NCBI GenBank assembly: GCA_903930345.1
Contig: CAIYYI010000404.1
Location: 1 to 50,210 of the forward strand
Reading direction: 5' to 3'
From: an uncultured Verrucomicrobiota bacterium
GTDB lineage: Bacteria; Verrucomicrobiota; Verrucomicrobiia; Limisphaerales; CAIYYI01
Length of the DNA stretch: 50,210 nt
Shown: positions 8,273 through 15,710 of the stretch, piece after piece
Numbering within the stretch: position 1 is the first letter of the stretch
Layout of the letters: each line of letters opens with the position of its first letter
Position numbers and translations under genes: made by a program
Notes under the pieces: model-generated
What the model saw: only the letters and a program-made list of their open reading frames with translations
Told to the model about the DNA's origin: nothing
Database searches by the model: none

Positions 8273-9397
8273 ATGAAGTTTGAAACTCTGGCCGCGCACG
8301 CGGGCCGCAGGGTGGATGCCGCCAGCGGGGCGGTGGTCCCGCCGCTGGTGCTTGCCACCACTTTTGAGCGGGCGGCGGATGCCTCCCTGCCGCACGGCAA
8401 CCTGTACGGGCGCATGGACAATCCCAACCGGCGCGCACTGGAGCAGGCCCTGGCGGCGTTGGAGGGTGGGGCTGCCGCCGCCGCCTTTGCGTCCGGCCAG
8501 GCGGCCACCATGGGCGTGCTCCATGCCCTCGCGCCCGGGGATCATGCCCTGCTGCCCCTGGAGCTGTACTACAACACCCGCGGGCTGCTGGACCAGCACT
8601 ACGTCCGCTGGGGGTTGCAGGTGAGCGGGGTGGACATGTCCCGCCCGGACGAGGTGGCCGCCGCCCTGCGCCCCAACACCCGCCTGGTCTGGGTGGAAAC
8701 CCCGTCCAATCCCCGGCTCATCGTGGCCGACATCGCGGCCCTGGCCCGGTTGGCGCGGCAGGCCGGGGCCACGTGTGTGGTGGACAACACCTGGGCCACC
8801 CCGGTGTGGCAGCGCCCGTTGGAGCTGGGGGCGGACCTGGTCATGCATTCCACCACCAAGTACATCGGCGGCCACAGCGATGTCATTGGCGGCTGTGTGA
8901 TCGCGCGCTCAGCGGATCAGCCGGTGTTCCAGCGCGTGCGCAGTTGGCAGGCGCAAGGCGGTGCGGTGCCCTCCCCCTTTGATTGCTGGCTGCTGCTGCG
9001 CAGCCTGCCCACCCTGCCGCTGCGGGTGCGGGCGCAGACCGCCACCGCCGGTCAGGTGGCCGCCTGGCTGCGGGAGCAGCCGCAGGTGGAGCGGGTGCAT
9101 TACCCCGGGCTGGCCGATCATCCCGGGCATGCCTTGGCGGCCCGGCAGATGGGCGGGTTTGGCGCGATGCTTTCCTTTGAGGTCAAAGGCGGGCAGGCGG
9201 CCGCAGCCGCCGTCATTGCCCGGGTGGGACTGTTCCTGCGGGCCACCAGTCTGGGGGGCTACGAAAGCCTCATTGAGCACCGTTTCCTCGTCGAAGGGCC
9301 GAACTCGCCCACGCCGCCCGGCCTGCTGCGGGTCTCCATCGGGCTCGAGCATCCGGATGATCTGATCGCCGACCTGGCCCAGGCGCTGCAAAGATGA
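8273..9397 (+). CDS. PLP-dependent trans-sulfuration enzyme (Cys/Met metabolism)
   Basis: 374 residues of the cystathionine gamma-synthase / beta- or gamma-lyase family. The PLP lysine lies in STTKYIGGHSDV (about residue 202). The phosphate-binding LYGRMDNPNRRALE segment corresponds to the family YxRxxNPT, and VVDNTWATP supplies the PLP-N1 aspartate. The ASGMAA element reads ASGQAA. The family covers MetB, MetC, MetZ and methionine gamma-lyase; a PVWQRPLELGADLVMHS stretch is most like cystathionine beta-lyases, but the exact reaction is not settled. Monocistronic: the next gene is convergent, with a shared terminator. Confidence 0.9.
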   Translation: MKFETLAAHAGRRVDAASGAVVPPLVLATTFERAADASLPHGNLYGRMDNPNRRALEQALAALEGGAAAAAFASGQAATMGVLHALAPGDHALLPLELYYNTRGLLDQHYVRWGLQVSGVDMSRPDEVAAALRPNTRLVWVETPSNPRLIVADIAALARLARQAGATCVVDNTWATPVWQRPLELGADLVMHSTTKYIGGHSDVIGGCVIARSADQPVFQRVRSWQAQGGAVPSPFDCWLLLRSLPTLPLRVRAQTATAGQVAAWLREQPQVERVHYPGLADHPGHALAARQMGGFGAMLSFEVKGGQAAAAAVIARVGLFLRATSLGGYESLIEHRFLVEGPNSPTPPGLLRVSIGLEHPDDLIADLAQALQR

Positions 9398-9401
9398 AAA
9401 A

Positions 9402-9434
9402 GCGGCGGTGGGGTGTTGGCTTCCCCACCGCCGC
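9402..9434. terminator. Bidirectional terminator between PLP enzyme and hcp
   Basis: Perfect 12-base stem GCGGCGGTGGGG / CCCCACCGCCGC with a 9-base loop. Going minus, the stem is followed by TTTTT; going plus it is followed by a weaker TCTTTTG. It therefore best ends hcp and probably also the PLP enzyme gene. Confidence 0.85.
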
Positions 9435-9465
9435 GCGTCTTTTGTCCGGAGCTTATCTCAAAATC

Positions 9466-11109
9466 TCAGCCGAGAATGGCCTTCAGGTCCTGGTCGGCCG
9501 TGGTGATGGGCATGATGTTGTATTTTTCCACCAGCACTTTCACTACGTTCGGGCTGAGGAACGCCGGCAGCGTGGGCCCCAGCCGGATGTTCCTGATGCC
9601 CAGCGCCAGCAGCGTCAGCAGGATCGCCACCGCCTTCTGCTCGTACCAGGAGAGGATCATGGAGAGCGGCAGCTCGTTGACGCCGCAGTTGAACGCCTTG
9701 GACAGCGCCACGGCGATCTGGATGGCCGAGTAGGCGTCGTTGCACTGGCCGATGTCCAGCAGGCGCGGAATGCCGCCGATGCTGCCGAACTCCAGCTTGT
9801 TGAACCGGAACTTGCCGCAGGCGAGCGTCAGGATGACGCAATCCTTCGGCACCTTCTCCGCGAATTCGGTGTAGTAGTCACGGCCGGTGCGCGCGCCGTC
9901 GCAGCCGCCCACCAGGAAGAAGTGGCGCACCGCACCGCTCTTCACGGCGCCGATCACCTGGTCGGCCACGCCCATGACAGCGTTGTGGCCAAAGCCCACG
10001 AGGATGGTCTTTTCCGGCTCGTCCTGGGTGAAGCCCGGGGCCGCCAGGGCGGCCTCAATCACCGGGGTGAAATCCTGGTTGGAGATGTGCCTCACGTTCG
10101 GCCACGCCACTAGCCCGGAGGTGAAGATGCGGTTCTTGTACGTCAGCTTCGGCTCCTGGATGCAGTTGGTCGTCATCAGGATCGCGCCCGGGAAGGCGTT
10201 GAACTCGTCCTTCTGGTCCTGCCACGCCCCGCCGTAGTTGCCCACGAGGTGGGGGTAGGCCTTCAGCTTCGGGTAGCCGTGCGCCGGCAGCATTTCGCCG
10301 TGCGTGTAAATGTTGATGCCCTTGCCCTCCGTCTGCCGGAGCAGCACTTCCAGATCCTTCAGGTCGTGACCAGAGACCACGATGGCTTTGCCCTTGATGG
10401 CGTTGACCCGTACCGCGGTGGGGGTGGGGTGGCCGTAGGTGTCGGTGTTGGCCACATCCAGCAGGGCCATCACGTCCAGATTGATCTCGCCGCACTTCAG
10501 GCTGAGGCCGAGCAACTGATCCAGCGTGGGGTTCTCCACCGTCAGATAATCCATCGCCTCGTGGAAGAAGCCATAGACCGCCGGGGATTCATGGCCCAGC
10601 ACCAGCGCATGATCCGCGTAGGCCGCCGCGCCCTTGACCCCGTACAGGAGCAGTTCCTGCAGCCCGGCCAGATCCGCCCCCAGGCGGTCGCGTCGGTTCA
10701 GGAAGCTCACCGCGTGGCCCTGTTCCACCAATTCGCTGAAACCGACCGCCGGACGCCACACCGCCGGACCGGTCAGCGTCTCCGGGGTCTTGCCCGCCTT
10801 GGCGCAGGCCGTCTCATACAGCGTTTTTGCCGCCTCGCGAATCCGGACGGCCCGGGCGATGAAGGATTGGATGCGCAGTGCGTCGAAATTCACGTTGGTC
10901 ACCGTGGTGAACAGGGCCTCCACGACAAACACGTCGATGGCCTTGTCGATGGCGCCGAACTGGCGGGCGCGATGCGCATATTGGGAGATGCCCTTGGCGG
11001 CATGCACCAGCAAATCCTGCAGCACCGCCGTCTGCTCATCCTTGCCGCACACCGCAAAATCAGTGCACCCGGTCCCTTTGGAGGTCTGTTCACATTGGAA
11101 ACAAAACAT
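9466..11109 (-). CDS. hcp: Hybrid cluster protein (hydroxylamine / S-nitrosylase type)
   Basis: 547 residues. The ATG at 11109 gives MFCFQCEQT; the N-terminal cysteines are spaced C-x2-C-x8-C-x5-C, the class I arrangement with a [4Fe-4S] cluster seen in anaerobes. Hybrid-cluster ligand regions are visible: GHESPAVYGFFHEA, THGEMLPAHGYP, TTNCIQEPKLTYKNRIF, LVGGCDGARTGRDYYT, LACGKFRFNK and the Glu-rich IQIAVALSKAF tail region. The enzyme deals with NO-derived stress and reduces hydroxylamine in vitro. No hcr reductase is adjacent, as expected for class I. An FNR-like box lies upstream. Confidence 0.96.
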   Translation of the reverse strand: MFCFQCEQTSKGTGCTDFAVCGKDEQTAVLQDLLVHAAKGISQYAHRARQFGAIDKAIDVFVVEALFTTVTNVNFDALRIQSFIARAVRIREAAKTLYETACAKAGKTPETLTGPAVWRPAVGFSELVEQGHAVSFLNRRDRLGADLAGLQELLLYGVKGAAAYADHALVLGHESPAVYGFFHEAMDYLTVENPTLDQLLGLSLKCGEINLDVMALLDVANTDTYGHPTPTAVRVNAIKGKAIVVSGHDLKDLEVLLRQTEGKGINIYTHGEMLPAHGYPKLKAYPHLVGNYGGAWQDQKDEFNAFPGAILMTTNCIQEPKLTYKNRIFTSGLVAWPNVRHISNQDFTPVIEAALAAPGFTQDEPEKTILVGFGHNAVMGVADQVIGAVKSGAVRHFFLVGGCDGARTGRDYYTEFAEKVPKDCVILTLACGKFRFNKLEFGSIGGIPRLLDIGQCNDAYSAIQIAVALSKAFNCGVNELPLSMILSWYEQKAVAILLTLLALGIRNIRLGPTLPAFLSPNVVKVLVEKYNIMPITTADQDLKAILG

Positions 11110-11176
11110 ATTTTCTTTCGCTTTTGGTTTGATCGTTTCTGCCGTTTTGCCGGTTCCCCGGCACGGTTGATGCCAT

Positions 11177-11219
11177 GAATATGCCACACCTCGCCGGAGC
11201 GTTCATTGATTTCGGTCAA
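11177..11219 (-). promoter_or_regulatory. FNR/CRP-like box and -10 element upstream of hcp
   Basis: TTGAT-TTCG-GTCAA at 11206-11219 differs by one base from the FNR consensus TTGAT-N4-ATCAA. On the minus strand a CATATT -10-like hexamer occupies 11183-11178. The implied start at about 11171 places the box centre at -41.5, the class II activator position. Agrees with the known control of hcp by FNR/HcpR-type regulators. Confidence 0.55.
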
Positions 11220-11289
11220 GTTCCCGGATGGTTTTCCGGATGAGGGCTGGTGACGGCGGACCGGACATGGTAAGTTCTGAGCCAGCGTC

Positions 11290-12546
11290 ATGAAGCATCA
11301 CTCTGGCTGGACCTCCGTGGTCGTCTTTGCCTGCCTGCTGTTCGCCGGGGGTGTGGCCATCCTTTCCGCTGCCCCCGCGCCCGTCGTGCCAGCGCTGCAA
11401 GCCTGGCTGGCGGAGCCCCGGGCCGGGCGTATTCCACTGGCGGACACCTCTTTCGCCCAAACCGCCCTGACCCGGACCGAGGCTCGATTGGCAATCCAAG
11501 CCCTGTGGGCGGATCATCAGCAATACATCCGCGCCACCCGCACGGAGGAGTTGCGCCAGCGGGTGCTGGAGCTGGACGGCCTCCGGATGAAATTCGAGAT
11601 CCTCCGCTTCACCAATGCTCCCGCCACCAATGGCCAGAGCCTGTTCCTCTCGCTGCACGGCGGCGGCGGGGCACCGGCGGCTGTCAATGAGTCCCAGTGG
11701 CGCAACCAGGTGAAGCTCGGGCAGGCATACCGCCCGCAGGAGGGTCTCTACGTGGCGCCCCGCGCCCCCACGGATGCCTGGAACCTCTGGCACCAGGAGC
11801 ACATCGACCGCTTTTTCAACCGCCTGATCGAGGATCTGATCGTCCTGGAGCATGTGAACCCCAACCGGGTCTATGTGCTCGGATATTCGGCGGGCGGGGA
11901 CGGGGTGTACCAGCTCGGGCCGCGCCTGGCGGAGCGCTGGGCGGCGGCGGCCATGATGGCTGGCCACCCGAACGAGGCCTCCCCCCTCGGCCTCCGCAAC
12001 GTGCCCTTCGCCATCCAGGTGGGGGCCCATGATGCCGCCTATCGCCGCAACACGGTGGCCGCCGAATGGGGACGCCAGTTGGACGAGCTTCAGCGGGCGG
12101 ATCCGGCGGGCTACCGGCACTTCACCGAGCTGCATGCCGGCAAAGGCCACTGGATGGACCTGCAGGACCGCAAAGCCATCCCCTGGATGGAGCAGTTCAC
12201 CCGGGCGCCCCTGCCAGACACGATGGTGTGGCGTCAGGATGACGTGGTGCACAGCCGGTTTTACTGGCTCGCCATGCCGCGCGACCAGGCCCGGGCGGGC
12301 CAGGAAATCACCGCCCGGCGGGTGGGTCAGACGGTGACGATCACCGCCAAAAACGCGCGCTCCTTCTCAGTGCGTTTCAACGATGATCTGGTGGATCTGG
12401 ACCGGCCGGTCGTGATCCAGGCGGGCGGGCGGGTACTGTTTGAGGGCCGCCCGGCCCGCACCATCGCCATGCTGGCCGGCACCCTGGCGGAGCGGGGGGA
12501 CACCAACCTGGTCTTCAGCGCCGAGGTGCCGGTGATGCTGCCGTGA
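11290..12546 (+). CDS. Exported alpha/beta hydrolase (esterase/depolymerase-like)
   Basis: 418 residues with a signal peptide (residues 1-28, VVFACLLFAGG...SAAPA). Catalytic triad candidates are all visible: Ser in GYSAGGD (about residue 199), Asp in VGAHDAA, and His in AGKGHWMD. The oxyanion stretch is SLHGGGGAP. This layout is that of PHB-depolymerase/dienelactone-hydrolase-like esterases that act outside the cytoplasm. A beta-rich C-terminal segment of about 100 residues (ARRVGQTVTITAKNA) follows the hydrolase fold. The natural substrate is unknown. The end overlaps the convergent TatD gene by 32 bases. Confidence 0.82.
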   Translation: MKHHSGWTSVVVFACLLFAGGVAILSAAPAPVVPALQAWLAEPRAGRIPLADTSFAQTALTRTEARLAIQALWADHQQYIRATRTEELRQRVLELDGLRMKFEILRFTNAPATNGQSLFLSLHGGGGAPAAVNESQWRNQVKLGQAYRPQEGLYVAPRAPTDAWNLWHQEHIDRFFNRLIEDLIVLEHVNPNRVYVLGYSAGGDGVYQLGPRLAERWAAAAMMAGHPNEASPLGLRNVPFAIQVGAHDAAYRRNTVAAEWGRQLDELQRADPAGYRHFTELHAGKGHWMDLQDRKAIPWMEQFTRAPLPDTMVWRQDDVVHSRFYWLAMPRDQARAGQEITARRVGQTVTITAKNARSFSVRFNDDLVDLDRPVVIQAGGRVLFEGRPARTIAMLAGTLAERGDTNLVFSAEVPVMLP

Positions 12547-13366
12547 GGCCGGGGGCCTGGCCCAACCCCCGGAAAAAGCCATGGGCGGTGGCACACGTGG
12601 CGGCGCTCAGCTCCTCCAGCGTGCAGCCCTTCACCTGGGCGGCCACGGCGGCGATCTCCCGCACGTAGGCGGGCTCGCAACGTTTGCCGCGATAAGGGAT
12701 CGGGGCCAGGAAGGGGCAATCGGTCTCCAGCATGAATTGCCCCAGCGGCACCACGCCCAGCGAATCCCGCACATTCTGTCCGTTCTTGAACGTCAGGATG
12801 CCGGTGAAGCTCACCAAGAAACCCATTTCCAACACCTGGCGGGCTTCGGTGGGGGATTTGCCAAAGCAATGGAACACGGCGCGCAGCCGCCCCTTCCAGG
12901 GCCGCAGTTGCGTCACCAGGTCGTCGAAGGAATCGCGCTCGTGGATGATGCAGTTGAGCCCCAGCTCCGCCGCCACTTCCAACTGCTGTGCCAGGATCTC
13001 GGCCTGTTTGCGTTTGATCGGGAGATCGGCGGCGGGGTCGCCGCCGGGCTGTTTGCTGGGCAGGCGGTGGTGATCCAGCCCGGTCTCGCCGATGGCCACC
13101 ACCTTGGGATGCGCGGCCAACTGGCGCAGCTCCGGCCGCAGATCGGCGGGGGCTCCGGTGGCATAGGAGGGGTGCCACCCCACGGCGGCGTAAAGGCTGG
13201 CAACACGATCGCACAAGGCCACCGCCCGGCGGCTTGATTCCAGGTCGGTCCCGATGGTGATGATCCGGGTGATGCCGGCCGCGTGGGCGCGATCCAGCAC
13301 CCCTTCCAGGTCCGCCGCGAAATCCTGGTAATCCAGGTGCGCGTGGGTATCGTAAAACTCCGCCAT
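12515..13366 (-). CDS. tatD: TatD-family metal-dependent DNase
   Basis: 283 residues from the ATG at 13366 (MAEFYDTHAHLDY). The HxH metal site is H8-A-H10; further expected elements are AVGWHPS, AIGETGLDHH, CIIHERDSFDD, FHCFGKSPTEA and FMLETDCPFLAP. TatD enzymes are cytoplasmic Mg-dependent 3'-5' exonucleases in DNA repair and breakdown. The GETGLDHH motif, usually GEIGLDYY, and the QPGGDPAADLPIK insert after it are modest departures. A TTG at 13426 would add 20 Arg-rich residues and is less likely. Confidence 0.92.
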   Translation of the reverse strand: MAEFYDTHAHLDYQDFAADLEGVLDRAHAAGITRIITIGTDLESSRRAVALCDRVASLYAAVGWHPSYATGAPADLRPELRQLAAHPKVVAIGETGLDHHRLPSKQPGGDPAADLPIKRKQAEILAQQLEVAAELGLNCIIHERDSFDDLVTQLRPWKGRLRAVFHCFGKSPTEARQVLEMGFLVSFTGILTFKNGQNVRDSLGVVPLGQFMLETDCPFLAPIPYRGKRCEPAYVREIAAVAAQVKGCTLEELSAATCATAHGFFRGLGQAPGLTAASPAPRR

Positions 13367-13510
13367 AAGTGGCGATACCATGCCGCGCGCGGCCGCGCGG
13401 CGCAATCCCGAAACACGGAGCGCCAAGGATGGAAAGCGGGGCCGTCCGGTCCCGTTTGTCCAGCGACGGCGGCGGCTTGCATTTACTGGCCGGGGGGCTA
13501 GGGTGGGCGG

Positions 13511-14206
13511 GTGACTACCAATGTTTTACCCGAGAATCTGCAAAGGCAGGTTCAGGCCGAACTGCAGCCTGGTGAACCGGTGCGGTGGTGCGGACAGCCA
13601 GTGCCCAGGCCCGAGGCGGTCAAAATGGTGTGGGCGGTGTTTGCCTTCGCCATTCCGTGGACCGGCTTCGCCATTTTCTGGACGGTGGGGGCGGCCACCA
13701 TGCTTTTGTTTGGCCGCCATGGGACCGGTTTCACGTTGATCGGGATGTTCTTTCCCCTGTTTGGCCTGCCGTTTATCGGGGTCGGGGTCTGGCTGCTGAC
13801 CTCCCCGTGGCGGGCGAAGAAACGGCTGGCGGAGATGGCGGCCCGCACGGGGTATGTGATCACCGACCGCCGGGCGATCATCTTTGACGCCGGCATGGCC
13901 AGCCTGGGACCGGCGGCCGCCATGATGGCCATCGCCCCCCGGCTGCCGGGGATGGGCACGGATTCCCTGCGCATCGAATCCTTTCCCCCCGATAAACTGA
14001 GGCAGTTGTCACGCGTGATTCATGCGGATGGGACGGGGGACATCATCATCGCCGAGAAGATGGTGCCGGTTTACCACGAGCATCACCGGGGCATGGCGGC
14101 GCAATCGATCGGGTTCAAGGGCATCACCCAGGTGCAGGAGGTGGAACGGATGCTCAAGGAACTGGCCGAGGGGGCAGCGGATGAACCGCCGGTGCTGAAA
14201 CATTGA
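13511..14206 (+). CDS. Membrane protein with bacterial PH-like domain
   Basis: 231 residues from a GTG start. Two hydrophobic segments (about residues 40-65 and 72-97) are followed by RTGYVITDRRAIIFD, the signature of bacterial pleckstrin-homology-like domains, and a basic/acidic tail with VYHEHHRGM. The domain should face the cytoplasm; partners are unknown. The stop lies 5 bases before the ATG of the next gene, so the two may be co-transcribed. Confidence 0.7.
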   Translation: MTTNVLPENLQRQVQAELQPGEPVRWCGQPVPRPEAVKMVWAVFAFAIPWTGFAIFWTVGAATMLLFGRHGTGFTLIGMFFPLFGLPFIGVGVWLLTSPWRAKKRLAEMAARTGYVITDRRAIIFDAGMASLGPAAAMMAIAPRLPGMGTDSLRIESFPPDKLRQLSRVIHADGTGDIIIAEKMVPVYHEHHRGMAAQSIGFKGITQVQEVERMLKELAEGAADEPPVLKH

Positions 14207-14211
14207 AGACC

Positions 14212-15429
14212 ATGAAACGACGTGAGTTTTTGCGCGGGCTGGCAGGGTCCCTGGCAGTATCGACGCTCTGGAACGCCCGGGGGGCGGAGGCGGATGAGGC
14301 CGGGGTGCGGCAGTTGATTGAGGCCCACCGGCCTAGCCGGATGAAGGTGCTACCGGCCGATTTCCGCGACCGGGTGGGGGCCACCCACGTCGCCGGGAAA
14401 TACCACCTGACCGACAAGCCGTTTTTGCAGGAAGGGGCGGAGAAGCTGCTGGAGCTGGGGACGCGGGTGGGCAAGTTCTGGTTGGAGCCGGAGGGTGCCG
14501 GGCGGAGTTACCCGTTCAACAGCCAGTGGACCAAGCACAAGACACACGCAGAGCTGCTGCGGTCCGACTATTACCGGCAACTGCTGGCGCTGCCGTTCAC
14601 CACGATGATGTTTGAGGCGGGCAGCCCGGTGGAGAACGGGTGGATGCGCCCCGATCTGCCGGAGCGGTTTTACGCGGCGGTGACGGAGGAGTATTACCAG
14701 ACCACGCGGGAGCTTTACACGCAGTGCCGGGACCGCGCGGTGACGCTGATCCTCCAGCACTGGGAGGGGGACTGGCTGCTGCGCGGCAAGGCGGGCGATC
14801 CGTGGAAGCCGCCGCCGGACAACTGGCGGACCCGCTGCGAGGCGATGCAGAAATGGCTGCGGGCACGCCAGGCTGGCGTGAGCAAGGGGCGGCGCGAGTT
14901 TGGCGCGGGGGCCAGGTGCCGGGTGGCGCACGCGGCCGAGGTCAACCGGGTGGCGGACCAGTGGGCGGGGATACCCACCGTGACGGAGCACGTGCTGCCG
15001 GGTGTGGAACTGGACCTGGTCTCCTATAGTGCCTATGACGGGATGAAGGATGGCCTGACGATGTGGCGGTGCCTGCAGGAGATCAAGCGCCGCGCGCGCA
15101 CCGGGCCGCTGTTCGGGCCGGGGGCGGTGTACGTGGGGGAGGTGGGCATCCCGGAAAACAACAGCCCGAAGCGGATTACGGAACGCTGGGACGAGCTGCT
15201 GGGAGCCATGCTGGCGACCGAGGTGAAGTACATCGTCCACTGGGAACTCTACTGCAATGAATTCAGCGCGGAAGCCCCGAAGCCGCCAGTGGTGCCGGTG
15301 CGCAATGCCCGCGAGGTGCGGGGGTTCTGGCTGGTGAAACCGGATGGCAGCCTGAGCGAGAGCGGGCGGTACTTCCAGGCGCTCTGGCAGGGCAACACGA
15401 AGAACCTGCAGCCGATTAAAAACCAATGA
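14212..15429 (+). CDS. Tat-exported TIM-barrel, glycosidase-like protein
   Basis: About 405 residues. A twin-arginine signal (MKRREFLRGLAGSLAVST) indicates export of a folded enzyme. The body resembles clan GH-A barrels: FWLEPEG, LILQHWEGDWLL, TVTEHVLPGVELDLVSYSAYDG (possible acid/base region near residue 256) and VYVGEVGIPEN (possible nucleophile Glu near residue 308), ending with KYIVHWELYCNE and GFWLVKPDGSLSESG. No family number can be given by eye. ATG at 14212 is preferred over an upstream TTG because the RR motif then sits at residues 3-4. Confidence 0.65.
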   Translation: MKRREFLRGLAGSLAVSTLWNARGAEADEAGVRQLIEAHRPSRMKVLPADFRDRVGATHVAGKYHLTDKPFLQEGAEKLLELGTRVGKFWLEPEGAGRSYPFNSQWTKHKTHAELLRSDYYRQLLALPFTTMMFEAGSPVENGWMRPDLPERFYAAVTEEYYQTTRELYTQCRDRAVTLILQHWEGDWLLRGKAGDPWKPPPDNWRTRCEAMQKWLRARQAGVSKGRREFGAGARCRVAHAAEVNRVADQWAGIPTVTEHVLPGVELDLVSYSAYDGMKDGLTMWRCLQEIKRRARTGPLFGPGAVYVGEVGIPENNSPKRITERWDELLGAMLATEVKYIVHWELYCNEFSAEAPKPPVVPVRNAREVRGFWLVKPDGSLSESGRYFQALWQGNTKNLQPIKNQ

Positions 15430-15536
15430 CCGGAGCGGGGCCAGCCGGGTGGCCGACGGCCCCTCTGAACTTGCGGCGCGCGGGATGAAGGGACCAGTCA
15501 TGCTTCGCAGTCTCAAATACGAATGCGGCATCCGTT

Positions 15537-15676
15537 TGCCCCAACGGGAATGGTCCCCCACATATACCCGGGGTTGCACCCCGGGCTGGTATGCAACCGC
15601 CCCCTTGGGGCGAAGAAATGCTCCAACGGGGATCCACGCATACCCAGGGTTTCACCTTGGGCTGGTGTGTGTGTGC
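15537..15676. repeat. Two tandem copies of an intergenic hairpin repeat
   Basis: Units begin at 15537 (TGCCCCAACGGG) and 15619 (TGCTCCAACGGG), 82 bases apart. Each holds a palindrome: CCCGGGGT-TGC-ACCCCGGG at 15567-15585 (perfect) and CCCAGGGT-TTC-ACCTTGGG at 15643-15661 (one mismatch), followed by CTGGT. They fill the 281-base gap between two genes and probably belong to a dispersed family. Confidence 0.65.
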
Positions 15677-15710
15677 GAGTAGATTAACGGGAAATCCATA
15701 ACGAGCGGAC

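Noticed and set aside
10249-11178. 309-codon plus-strand open frame opposite hcp
   Set aside because: Antisense to an intact hybrid cluster protein; no signature of its own.
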